Source of the DNA: Acanthosepion pharaonis
Taxonomy: Eukaryota; Mollusca; Cephalopoda; Sepiida; Sepiidae
Assembly: GCA_903632075.3 (NCBI GenBank)
Contig: CAHIKZ030000961.1
Coordinates: forward strand, 563,501-627,500
DNA: 64,000 nt
Direction of reading: 5' to 3'
Made by a program: the position numbers and the translations under genes
Notes under the pieces: generated by a model
Told to the model about the DNA's origin: nothing
The model's database searches: none
Seen by the model: the letters and a program-made list of their open reading frames with translations, nothing else
Part shown: positions 29,687-39,707 of the stretch, piece by piece
Numbering within the stretch: the stretch's first letter is position 1
Layout of the letters: each line of letters begins with the position of its first letter

Positions 29687-32622
29687 GTTCTGCCATTTTT
29701 AGTTTACTAACTAATTAGCTCTCATTTTTTTCAGTTCGGAGAGTATTTTTTTAATATTTACTGAATAGCATTTTTTTTGTTCTGACAGTATATTTTGTTT
29801 ACTTATAGAATAGATATCGTTTTTACTTAATAGCTCTCTTTTTCTGTTGTGAGCGTTTAATTCGTTTACTTAGTGAATAGCTATCTTTTTTCACTTTTAA
29901 CAGTTTGTTTACTTCAGTTGCTGGATATCTTTTTTTTAGTACTGACAGTTTATGCGGCGTACTTAGTGAATAGCTATCTATTTTCCGTTCAGTCGGTTTA
30001 TTTTATTTAATTACTGATATAATGAATATGCATACACCTGGGTTCCCCCTTCACAGTAATATGATTGGCTGGTGTCAGTCATAAATACAGACTGATGTGG
30101 AGGTACAGGGACGCCTATTGTCTACGCCTATTGTCTACGACTATTGTCTACCACTACAACGAGGTACATTCAATTACGGTTACCTGCTAGATTGTTCTAC
30201 TCGGTTACAGTAGTCAACAATCACTTGGCTATTTCGAACAAATATGTCCTTTTCGGGCAATATAATTTACCGAATAGCTATCTTTTTCTGTTCTGTTTAT
30301 TTATTTGACTTGCTGAATAGCTTCATTTTTTAAGTTCTTTCAGTTAAATATGTTTACTTATTGTATAGAAACCTTTTTCAGTACCGAGTCTGTTTTGTTT
30401 TTACTTACAGAATATTTATTTTTTTGTCTGTTCTGAAATGTTTTTTCGTTTACTTACTCAATACCTATCTTTTACTGTTCAGGCAGTTTATTTCGTTTAC
30501 TGACTAATTAGTCATTTTTTTTTTTCAGTTTTATTTGTTTTCTTACTAAGTAGATATCTCTTTTTTTTATTTCTGTCAGTTTTATTTGTTTACTAATAAA
30601 TAGTCATTTTTTCTGTTCTAACACTTATTTTGTTTATTACAAATCAGCTGTCTTTTTTCAATCCTGACAGTTTAATTTGTTTACTTATCGAATAACTACC
30701 TTTTCCAGTTCTGATAGGCGATTTTGTTTACTTACTGAAAAGCTATCTTTATTTACTTACTGAATCGGCATCTTTTTACCGTTTTGACAGTATATTTTGT
30801 TTACTGACACCATAATTCGTTTACTTCCAGAATGGCTATTTTTTACCGTTCTGACAATTTATTTATTTTATTTACTGAATAACTATATTTTCTCAGTTCT
30901 GAGAGTTAAATATGTTTAATTACTTAATAGCGAACATTTTTCTGTTTTGAGAGATTATTTTAGTTAATTACTAAATAGCTATCTTTTTCAATTAGCAGAC
31001 TTTCTTTCGTTTAGTTACAGAATAGTTAACATTTCTAAGTTCTTTCAGTTTATTTGTTTACCCACTGAAGAGTTAACTTTTTTCTATTCTGGGAGATTAT
31101 TTTGTTTACTTACCAAGTACCTATCTTTTTCTGTTCCGAGGGAATATTTTGCTTACTTGCTGAGTACCTCACTTTTTGCTCTTCTGGGGATTATGTTGTT
31201 TAATTGCCGTGTACCTATCTTTTGCCTGTTCTGAGAGATTATTTTGTTTACTTACCGAGTACTTCTGTTTTTTCGGTTAGAGTGATTATTTTGTTTCTTA
31301 CCGATTCCCTCTCTTTTTCTGTTCTGAGGGATTATTTTGTTTACTTACCGAGTACCTCTCTTATTTCGGTTCTGGGTGATTATTTTATTTGCTTGCCGAG
31401 TACATCTCTTTTTTCTTTTCTGTGAGATTATTTTGCTGACTTACCGTGTACCTCTCTTTTTCTGTTCTGAGGGATATTTTTTTTTACCTACCGAGTACTT
31501 CACTTTTGTCTGTTCTGAGAGATTGTTTTGTTTATTTACCGAGTACCTCTCTTTTTTCTGTTCTGATGGATTATTTTGTTTACTTACAGAGTACCTCTCT
31601 TTTTTCGGTTGTAAGGGATTATTTTGTTTATTACCAAGTACCTCTCTTTTTCTGTTTTGAGAGATTATTTTCTTTACTTACCGAGTACCTCTCTTTTTAC
31701 TGTTCTGAGAGATTATTTGTTTACTTACCGAGTACCTCGCTTTTTTTCTGTTCTGAAGGATTATTTTGCTTACTTACCGAGTACCACTCTATTTCTGTCC
31801 TGGGGTATTTTATTTACTTACCGAGTACATCTCTTTTTTCTCTGTTTTGAGAGATAATTTTGTTTACTTACCGAGTACCTCTCTTTTCTGTTCTAAGGGA
31901 TTATTTTATTTACTTAGAGAGTACCTGTCTTTGTTTGGTTGTAAGGGATTATTTTGTTTATTACCAAGTACCTCTCTTTTCTGTTTTGAGAGATTATTTT
32001 GTTTACTTACCGAGTACCTCTCTTTTTACTGTTCTCAGAGATTATTTGTTTACTTACCGAATACCTCTCTTTTTTCTGTTCTGAGAGATTATTTTGCTTA
32101 CTTACCGAGTACCTCTTTATTTCTATCCTGGGGGATTATTTTGTTTACTTACCGAGTACCTCTCTTTTTTTCTGTCCTGAGAGATTATTTTGTTGACTTA
32201 CCGAGTACGTCTCGTTTTTCTGTCCTGAGAGATTATTTTGTTTATTTACCGAGTACCTCTCTTTTTTTCTGTTCTGAGGGATTATTTTCTTTACTTACCG
32301 AGTACCTCTCTTTTTCCTATTCTGACATTTTATGTTCTTTTCTTTTCTCAATAGCTGTCTTTTTTTTCTGTAATGACATTTTATTTCATTTACTTACAGA
32401 ATAGCCATTTTTTCATTTTATTTGTTTACTTACTGAATAGCAATCTTTTTTAGTTTTGATAGTTTTATTTGTTTGCTACTTAATATTCATATTTTTTTCT
32501 GTTCTGGCATTTTATATTCTTTAATTACAGACCAACTATCTTTTCTCAATCTTGACAGTTTATTTTGTTTACTTATTGAATAGCTATCTTTTTCCAATTC
32601 TGATAGTTGATTTCCTTTACTT
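29687..32622. repeat. 48-bp T-rich minisatellite, ~2.9 kb
   Basis: A unit of 'accgagtacctctc', T-run, 'ctgttctgagagattatttt' and 'gtttactt' is repeated. In the homogeneous core (about 31100-32310) the spacing of the 'agtac' landmark is 44-50 bp, most often 47-48. Toward the left the units are more diverged ('gaatagctatcttttt', 'cagtttattttgttta'). An unrelated ~250-bp segment interrupts at 30012-30262 and solo LTR 2 splits off the last unit (33425-33495). Because 48 is a multiple of three, long frames arise (up to 212 codons, LPSTSLFSVLRDYFVY-type repeats) in all three plus frames; they switch frame at each indel and are not considered genes. Confidence 0.9.
30012..30262. other. Insertion inside the minisatellite
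   Basis: About 250 bp not made of the 48-bp unit. It includes three tandem 13-bp units 'acgcctattgtct' (one with a change) at about 30112-30150. No TIR or clear target duplication was found and the class is unknown. Confidence 0.55.
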
Positions 32623-32627
32623 ACTTT

Positions 32628-33424
32628 TGTAGTGGTCTAGTTGTTTCTCTCGCCCCGTTTATGAAGTCGGTGGTCACCATAATGTAGTGACTTGGTAATA
32701 AGAATGGACAATTGTAGATGTTTGTTTACCGCTGCGTGAATAACATGACCACACAATTTATATTTAACATAAAATACCACAAAACATGAAATACAAGAAG
32801 GAACAAAAATGCTTTTAAAAACAATATTTGTATTTATTTGTGTGTTGATGTACATGCGTAGAAGTTAAAGATCTGTTGGCGTTATGTCTCTTAGACTGGG
32901 AATATTTTTATCTGAACTCACAAAAATTGAATTAATTAAAAACTGAGAAATGCTGAATAAACTGTAGTTTTAGAAGAATATTTCAAAGAGAAAAGTTATT
33001 GTTGCATGTTTGGAAATGTTCTGCATGTTTGTAATGTAGGTTGGAAAAGTTCATACGTTCTTGCATGTGTGAATATGCTTTTAATGTCTGACGCTCATGG
33101 TCGAGACGAGAATCCTTAAGATCACATCTTCGCAGGAATTTGGAAGATTAAAAGAGAATGAGCGAACTCGTGTCTACTATTTATAGATAATGTAATCACG
33201 TGACAGGACCAAAAGAACATGGCAGGAAAACTTGATTTGGTCACGCGTTGGAATATTATTTGTACGTGGGTGGATCGCAACGCCCACTTGTGTGTTTATT
33301 GACCAATTAGAAGCTGATATTTCCTGAAAATATTTACTAAGCTGAGAAGGCTCTCTGATCCACTTTTTTGCACAAAAATGTACAAAATTAGACATTGATA
33401 AGAAAGTGGTAGCAGGATGCTACA
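32628..33424 (-). mobile_element. Solo LTR 2 (797 bp)
   Basis: The segment starts TGTAGTGG and ends GCTACA, so it has TG...CA termini with a 5-bp inverted repeat, and is flanked by a perfect 4-bp duplication cttt (32624-32627, 33425-33428). It splits the 48-bp minisatellite, whose unit resumes at 33425. On the minus strand a strong TATA box 'ctataaatag' (about 33178-33187) lies mid-element, with an AATAAA some 350 bp downstream, so the LTR probably reads on the minus strand. No internal region is in the window. Superfamily not determined. Confidence 0.8.
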
Positions 33425-33495
33425 CTTTTTTTTTCTATTCTAAGAGTTCATTTTGTTTACTTACTGAATAGTTATCTTTTTTCCAGTTCTAACTG
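33425..33495. repeat. Displaced end of the 48-bp minisatellite
   Basis: 'ctattctaagagttcatttt' and 'gtttacttactgaatagtta' are minisatellite units on the far side of solo LTR 2. Confidence 0.85.
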
Positions 33496-33930
33496 AAGAA
33501 TTGAAATTCATGAACAAATCTAAATAGGAAAAACGTGTACCTTTTACAGTGATTTCTCGTCAATATTCAGCTGAAAAATGTCATATTTGATTGTCTCTTT
33601 CAATCAATGAAATTGCAAAAGAAACCGTGTCTCGTCTCCGTTTCACGCCGTGAGTGAATGATTTAGTTAAGCACTAAATTAGTCTAAATTAGTTCTATCA
33701 GATATCTGATGACGGAACGACATTCATCAAATGATTAATGAAGTAAGGAATTGTACAAAGAGGAAGACTGCTAAATTCAGCTTTGTTTTGTATCAATATT
33801 TCCTGCAAGTCCAGTAATTAGAAAGTCAAAGACAAAAATGGTGGTGCTACGGATTTAATTAGACTCTCAACTAAATATTGATTTCCGTTGGAAGTTAGTC
33901 ATTGCGATGATTGTATTTTTAAGGTTATTC
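33496..33930. other. Non-coding, unassigned
   Basis: No feature recognised. Confidence 0.4.
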
Positions 33931-34345
33931 CTAAGGTTTGGTTTGGTTTGGTTTGGTTTGTCTTATGGCATGTCAACACCTCAATGGGTTATTAAATGCT
34001 GATAAAATTTTTATTTCTGCTAATATTCTTTTACAAAAATGTACTGCTGGTAATAATATATTTCTTCAATAATTCATTGCTGGTAATAATTTTTTACAAA
34101 AATAAATTGCTGGTATTAAAACCTATTTTTCATCGTGCTTTGATCCCATTTTGGTGGTTAACTACTTTCCCATAGTTGGGACCCCAACAGGTGCCACCAC
34201 CCCAGGCCAGGGTAGACCTGGTAACAGCCGTCACCTAGAGGCGATTCCACGCTCCTCAAAACCTCCCAGTCCCTGCTGTTGGACGTAGTTTATCGTCTCA
34301 CCCAAGACGCGGATGGCGTTTATCGTCTTTACCTTTCGAAGTAGA
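33931..34345 (+). repeat. Family V retroposon, nearly complete
   Basis: A head of five tandem 'ggttt' units (33935-33960) is followed by 'cttatggcatgtcaacacct', three or four internal units, 'tattaaaacctatttttcat', 'tagttgggaccccaacaggt', 'gccaccaccccaggccaggg', 'cacgctcctcaaaacctccc', and two tail units ('gacgtagtttatcgtctcac', 'gcgtttatcgtct'). Target duplication not evident. Confidence 0.85.
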
Positions 34346-34429
34346 TGGAAACAGAAAGATCCCATTTTGGGGATTTTCTGGAATGAGGAGTTATTATTAT
34401 GCATACTATTTATATTCGGGCTATTATCC

Positions 34430-34730
34430 CCATCGTTCTTGTTTTTTTATCACAGCGTTTCGCCGTTGAGCTCTCCGGCCTTCCTAAGGTGTATATCGAT
34501 CTTTGAAGCCTACAGAACATTCTGAACTGAACTCTTTATTTAATCAAGGGATATAGACTCTTCTTCTTCCAATACTCATGTCGAAGGATTTCGTCTAGTT
34601 CCTATTTTATTTAGTAATTTTCAGTTATTGTTCATCCGTTTAAACTGAGTATAAATACCACTGTCCAACCCAATGATAAAAACAAACAAGATGAGGACAA
34701 CAGTCCGAATATAAATAATGTAAGCAAAAA
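34430..34730. repeat. SINE-H fragments, rearranged
   Basis: 34440-34500 carries the reversed hammerhead-like core ('gcgtttcgccgttgagctct', 'ccggccttcc'), while 34690-34725 carries the plus-strand tail 'gaggacaacagtccgaatat'. The two parts are in opposite orientations, so the copy is rearranged. Confidence 0.55.
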
Positions 34731-34745
34731 GGACACTTATACTAT

Positions 34746-34830
34746 GAATTTCAACTTTCTTTTTCTGATGTTAATATCAGAAAAAAAAAGTTGAAATTTC
34801 TAGGCCACGTAATGAGAAAAGAGGCTTTAT
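34746..34830 (+). pseudogene. LINE-1f scrap with inverted duplication
   Basis: Arms 34746-34769 and 34776-34800 form a near-perfect hairpin. The right arm continues KKLKFLGHVMRKEALL, the LINE-1f C-terminal motif, so the left arm is an inverted copy of LINE coding sequence. The LINE part is then interrupted by a family V head ('ttgattggttgatcgatttt'). Confidence 0.65.
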
Positions 34831-34889
34831 TGATTGGTTGATCGATTTTTTACAGCTTATCAACCTTTTTGACGTTCCTTCTATTATTT

Positions 34890-35010
34890 ACATTACTCGG
34901 ACCGTTATACTCATCTTCATCGTCATCAAAGACACGTGACCTAATGGATAAAGGCATTGGTTAGATCCAGTGAGTATCAAACTCAATGGATTATTTAATG
35001 CCGAGAAGAT
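34890..35010 (+). repeat. SINE-H head joined to family V scrap
   Basis: 'cctaatggataaaggcattg' (A-box region) and 'gttagatccagtga' are the SINE-H tRNA head. The B-box is lost and the sequence switches to family V ('aactcaatggattatttaat'). Confidence 0.55.
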
Positions 35011-35084
35011 ATTATTTCAAACAGTGAAAAAACGATTTTTTTTTTTGGTTGCTCATAAAGATAAGACCCTGTATGAAAAAACAA

Positions 35085-35268
35085 ATTACTGGACAAAAAT
35101 TTTAGAACTAGTCAGTTAAAACTTAAAATTTTCACTTGTTTGTTGATAGACTACCTTTCCTAGTTAAATATAAATGTTTCGCAAATATATTCTGATTAAA
35201 GTAACAGTATTTTATATTTTCTTAAACCCTTTTGTATCTGGTCTTAAGATTTTGACCAGGAGTGTATC
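35085..35268. mobile_element. Possible Tc1-like MITE (~180 bp)
   Basis: Left 'tactggacaaaaattttaga' and right, reversed, 'cctggtcaaaatcttaagac' are imperfect inverted repeats resembling Tc1-like ends. The inside is AT-rich with no transposase. Divergence is high, so confidence is limited. Confidence 0.45.
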
Positions 35269-36059
35269 TATTTTAGGGACTATTTTACAGGCCATTTCCT
35301 GTTTCATGTTTAATATCGTTATAAATTTGGTTTTGTTTTGGTTAAATCTTATTGATTTTTAAGTAGTTGTGACAGGGCTAAAGAACGCAGCTTTTTCTGT
35401 TATTTAATCTATAGGTTGGGGAAAGATATAGATTCATCCTTTTCCCAAGAACATGAGTTTGAAGTGAAACCTGCATCAGCAGGCGTTAGAACTCGGTTCG
35501 CTTGCTCCATTTTTCCCAGCTGTTAATCGTTATGTCACCTACAACTTTATAAATTGAACAAATTAATAACGAAATACTGACAGCTTAAGTCCGTTACTTT
35601 CTCGCGCTCTTGGAGTTCCTTATTAACACTCACTTCTTTTCTCCAAGATATATTTGAAACTTTCTTTTTACGCGCCAAACAGAAAAAAAATGCCATTTGT
35701 TTCTGCTTGTACAAATATTTATCTTTCTTTATTTGCAGCATGATATGGAAATACACTTTTGGTCGACAAATATTCGGAAGGGGAGAGGATGGCAGAAAAA
35801 AAAAACAAAGCGATAAATAAACGAAACGCTCTTTTGTCTATCTTATTAGATAATGCATTTTCTTTTTCTGCTTGTTCGTAAAATTGTCCGCCCACGTGGA
35901 TTGGAGAATTTGACTTGAAACAAACAGACATATATATATATAACGGACGGATATCTACATTAAGATAATTGCGGAAATAAAATACTGTAAAGGCATAAAG
36001 CCATTTCTGTGTATTCGAAATAGTAAAAAATACTACACCAGAAATAGTGAGGTCTCATA

Positions 36060-36060
<1 letters not shown>
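35269..36060. other. Non-coding, unassigned
   Basis: No gene or repeat family recognised; frames on the minus strand at 35547-35931 have no motif. Confidence 0.35.
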
Positions 36061-36061
<1 letters not shown>

Positions 36062-36120
<59 letters not shown>

Positions 36121-36149
36121 TCTGTAAATATCTATGTATATGGTGTGTA

Positions 36150-36191
<42 letters not shown>

Positions 36192-36332
36192 CTTTTATAT
36201 ATAGTGTCTCATAAATATAGTTATATATATATATAATATATATATATATATATAGTGGATATATATAGTGCATATATATAGTGTATATATATAGTGTGTA
36301 TAATTATAGTGTATATAAATGGTGTGTATATC

Positions 36333-36368
<36 letters not shown>

Positions 36369-36432
36369 CTATATATATAGAGTATATACATATATATATT
36401 TATATATCTATAGTGTATATATATATAGTGTG

Positions 36433-36463
<31 letters not shown>
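36062..36463. repeat. Compound TA/TAGTG array ending in (AAT)n
   Basis: Long TA blocks alternate with 'tatatagtg' and 'gtgtatat' variants. From 36437 the array becomes (AAT)9, which directly precedes the R4/Dong-like LINE copy. Confidence 0.9.
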
Positions 36464-36469
36464 GTCTAA

Positions 36470-37085
36470 TATAATATCTGCACTGGAAAATCTGCAACTT
36501 CTACGGAAGGAAACTGAAAGAAGTTTTCTTATGAACACCACCCAGACCCTGTTACGGAGATAGGACCTGTTACAATTCTATGGGACTACACAATACATAC
36601 GGAGAGAACAATCAAGCCCAACCGGCCAGATATTGTTATTAAAGACCACAAACAAAAACGGTGCCTCCTTATTGATATGGCAGTTCCTGCTGACTGCAAT
36701 GTATCTTTTGAAGATATTCAAATGTTGTCAAATTACAAGAACCTTGAAATAGAAATCTCGGAAAATGTGGCATATGGGAACATCAACAATCCCTTTTGTA
36801 GTTGGAGCCCTAGGACTGGTTGGAATAGATTGCAGTAGACTAATTGAAGGGATTCCTGGAAGTCCATGCCTCAAGAAGATAAAAAATTGTTCTGACAAGT
36901 ACAGCCCACACCCTTACGAAGGGCTTTATCTATGTAATTTAATTTTTTTTTTTTTTTTTTTTTTTTTTTGTCAGTGGAAAAGTGTCATGACGCCATTTCT
37001 AACCTTAGGTCCCTGGGCGGGACCCGGAAAGAAATGTGTAAACGCCAGAAATCAAAGAAAATAAAAATAATAATAAAAATAATGA
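36470..37085 (+). pseudogene. R4/Dong-like LINE C-terminus with RPD...D endonuclease motif
   Basis: The frame reads PDPVTEIGPVTILWDYTIHT, ERTIKPNRPDIVIKDHKQ, KRCLLIDMAVPADCNVS, then NLEIEIS before a frameshift, and in the next frame IPFVVGALGLVGIDCSRLIE. The spacing RPD-X14-D matches the restriction-like endonuclease motif (R/K-PD-X12-14-D/E) at the C-terminus of R2/R4/NeSL-type non-LTR retrotransposons. The 3' UTR has a T-run, 'gggcgggacccggaaagaaa' and 'cgccagaaatcaaagaaaat', then a short (AATA)n. Only the C-terminal part is kept (5' truncation) and one frameshift breaks it. (AAT)n lies immediately upstream. Confidence 0.8.
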
Positions 37086-37545
37086 ACTCTCCTGTTGGTT
37101 TCAACGTATGAGGATCTGACAGCTTATTGATTCAGTTATGTAAGTTTGTGCGATAATCTTAAGTGACATTTAAGACCCGCTAGTGATTTACAAAGGATGC
37201 CACATATGGAGCAAGAGTGAGGATTGTGAGATGAGCTCCCTGTTAGATTGGCTGATTTTATAGTTCTTGCTCTCGCTTCTTGTAGATGATTCAGATAAGC
37301 AATTGAAAACTGCTGAGTCCATTAAAACACATTGATCTCCATTCTACCTGCTCCAAGGCTAAGCGCTCAAGGAGGTTATGTGCTATATTGACAGCTGACA
37401 AGTTGCTTTTCAGCTTGTCTTTGTATCTGAGCCATGGGTGTCCTACATTCCTGTAGCCCTGATCTAACTGGCTGTACATTAGGATCTTGGGTACCCTGTC
37501 ATCTCAAAACATGACCAGTCCACCGTAACTGAGACTGTATGAGAA
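37086..37545 (-). pseudogene. LINE-4f RT C-terminal remnant
   Basis: The minus strand (37291-37479) reads SQLDQGYRNVGHPWLRYKDK, LKSNLSAVNIAHNLLERLAL, EQVEWRSM. This is the 'GRP.LRYKD.LK..L...' C-terminal signature common in jockey/RTE-group LINE proteins. Upstream on the same strand 'SLSYGGLVMF' and 'DDRVPKIL' extend it after a stop. The adjacent plus-strand copy at 37590-38335 belongs to a similar family. Confidence 0.7.
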
Positions 37546-37589
37546 AAGTCTCGATAATATATATATATACACACGATGAGATAGCGTGT

Positions 37590-38335
37590 CTGGAATCAAA
37601 AGCTCAGAAAAAAGACAACAATTAAAACATAATGACTGCATTATTCCATCTCTGCTCTATTCATGAGACATGGGTAGTCTATTGCAGACATCTAAAGATA
37701 ATGATTTTCATCAAGGAGGCCTTCTGTCTGCTTGAAATCCATTGGATGTCTCATGTCCCTGATACTGTTTGTTTTTTTTGTTGTTTTTTTTTTTTTTACA
37801 AATAACAAATTTAACTCTCTGTCGAAGCTCTTATATTCAAGCACAGATTGCAATGAACGGACCCTGTTTTCCGTCTGGCGGATGAGAAAATTCAAAAAAC
37901 AATTACTGTATGGAACATTGGAATTGGGTAAAATACGGAAGCACAAAAGCCCAAACTTGGTTACAAAATTTGCTTTAAAGAGTCAAAATACAAATGCTAT
38001 ATTGGTCTGGATAACTCGGGGGTCTCTAGATGAAGAACGGGTTTCTTGGTGAACTGGTATCGCTGATGGCGTCAAGATCTTCCAGGAAGCATCAAAAAAT
38101 ATGCAGAACTGAAGAGAGGGATTAGGAAGGCATGTGGTGCCAACCTAGCCACTTGCCTAATGCAATCGGATATGTCTGTAGAGGGCGGGTCTCCTCAGCC
38201 ACTGTTGTTCATACAACCGATGAATGCAGTGTTAAGGGGTCGATTAACGGAAGGTCTGGACATGTCATTGACGGTCTTAATAGTGAATATACATACATCC
38301 GTTCCTTATCCGTAGACACCTTTTGTTGACTCTGG
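37590..38335 (+). pseudogene. LINE-4f-like RT remnant
   Basis: Scattered over frames: a 'LLYSRDMGSLLQTS' stretch, 'FHQGGLLSA.NPLDVSCP' (like HQR.LR.IL...W.SH.PDT), then 'LADEKIQK' and QLLYGTLELGK, followed by 'PKLGYK'. The block order is that of the RT thumb to C-terminus of a jockey-type LINE. Many stops and a poly-T insertion (37768-37798). Confidence 0.55.
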
Positions 38336-38417
38336 TTCCTCGAATGTGCCAGACGTTAAACATAATACATACTGATTAATAAAAAATATATATCTATTTC
38401 ACACCTACATATTTAGC

Positions 38418-38419
38418 CA

Positions 38420-38464
<45 letters not shown>

Positions 38465-38470
38465 TAATAT

Positions 38471-38507
<37 letters not shown>
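38418..38507. repeat. (CA)n and (TA)n microsatellites
   Basis: About 40 bp of CA, a short AT-rich gap and about 33 bp of TA. Confidence 0.95.
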
Positions 38508-38511
<4 letters not shown>

Positions 38512-38561
38512 AGCTAAATGTAAATGGATGTAAATTCCTCAAATGCAATTATGTTGTTTAA

Positions 38562-38625
38562 AATGAATGAAATGTCGACGTCTGACGCTTCGGTTTAATA
38601 AACCTTCTTCAGGACAATATTCATT
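38562..38625 (-). ncRNA. Hammerhead ribozyme motif, core mutated
   Basis: Mirror copy of the motif at 39644-39707. On the minus strand: stem I strand AATGAAT..TGTC, core CTGAAGA, stem II GGTTT/AAACC, then GAAG instead of GAAA. The change converts the A15.1 equivalent to G, which should weaken or abolish cleavage. Confidence 0.55.
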
Positions 38626-38983
38626 AAAATACAATTCAGTTCAATTTGACAAAGACGATGGACATAAAAAACAAGTCTTATCCAAAACAGATAATTGAAA
38701 ATTTTAAAATGATCAGCTTTCCGTTTAGCATGGTCACGTTGTCATCACATGGGCGACGCTTTCAAAACGTATTCCTAAAAATTTTTGATTATTTTGAATG
38801 AAAAAGAAAATGAAAAGAATTCTATTAGGATCTAAAATTTTTTTATGTGTATGCTTGTCGAGCATTAATCTCGCTAAAAAAGGGGAAATATTAAAGAAAA
38901 CCAGGTCACCGTGCGCGAGATGGATATTATCCCTGCTTCATAAATCCTCCTGAGATTTTATTATGAAAATATTTTTAATACCT

Positions 38984-39331
38984 TCACGGAATCGAAATCG
39001 AAATTATGATCTGCTTTAGTTGTGTGTACAATAAATCATTGTTAAAATTTCCGAGGCGAATATCTCGTTTATGTTCGAAAACACAAGATTTTACGGACCC
39101 ACATGTTTCACCCACATATTTTTTAGGGTCACAGTTTTTGCATGATATTTGATAGATGCAAGCATCAGATGTAATATGTTGTCTGCTGGTGCTATTTAAT
39201 AAACTACGGATAGTCCTAGTAGGTAATATAGTAGTTCTAATTTTTAATGCATTTAGATTATGAGAGATACGTTCGGTCAAATGGTTATTTGGTAGAAAAG
39301 ATGCGACCAAACGAAATATTATCAGAGGCAA
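38984..39331 (-). pseudogene. PLE GIY-YIG endonuclease domain fragment
   Basis: The frame ends with CIYQISCKNCDPKKYVGETC and 'FEHKRDIRLGNFNNDLLYTQ'. This is the N-terminal part of a GIY-YIG nuclease (here the variant CIYQI...KYVGET) with the Cys pair typical of PLE linkers. N-terminal of it SHNLNALKIRTTI and TRTIRSLLNS belong to the RT-endonuclease linker. After 'LYTQLK' the homology continues in another frame ('ADHNFDFDSV'), so it is frameshifted. Confidence 0.8.
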
Positions 39332-39643
39332 CTGAAAGTGTACCTTTCATTGATGTAGTTGTAGTGGCCTTCGAGGTGTCATTTTGCGCTGATGAGTGAA
39401 TTTTCAACGCTTTATTTTATTACACATTAAAATTTTAGATCCTAATAGAATTCTTTTCATTTTCTTTTTCATTCAAAATAATCAAAAATTTTTAGAATAT
39501 TGTTTTGAAAGCGTCGCCATGTGACGACAACGTGACCATGCTAAACGGAAAGCTGATCATTTTAAAATTTTCAGTTATCTGTTTTGGATAAGACTTGTTT
39601 TTTTGTCCATCGTCTTTGTCAAATTGAACTGAATTGTATTTTT

Positions 39644-39707
39644 AATGAATATTGTCCTGAAGAAGGTTTATTAAACCGAAACGTCAGACGTCGACATTTC
39701 ATTCATT
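39644..39707 (+). ncRNA. Hammerhead ribozyme motif in PLE arm
   Basis: Elements in order: outer stem I strand AATGAAT (39644-39650), inner strand TGTC (39653-39656), core CTGAAGA (39657-39663), one extra A, stem II GGTTT-ATT-AAACC (39665-39677), core GAAA (39678-39681), self-complementary stem III ACGTC..GACGT, cleavage-site C (39692), then GACA (39693-39696) and ATTCATT (39701-39707), which pair with the two stem I strands. All catalytic positions fit C3 U4 G5 A6 N7 G8 A9 and G12 A13 A14. Stem III has almost no loop, so a dimeric fold is likely. The extra A before stem II deviates from the textbook motif. PLEs are known to carry hammerheads; activity here is untested. Confidence 0.7.

Noticed and set aside
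31766..32404. 212-codon open frame
   Set aside because: It is the translation of the 48-bp minisatellite. Similar frames occur in the other two plus registers and the frame switches at every 47- or 49-bp unit, so there is no selection for one frame.
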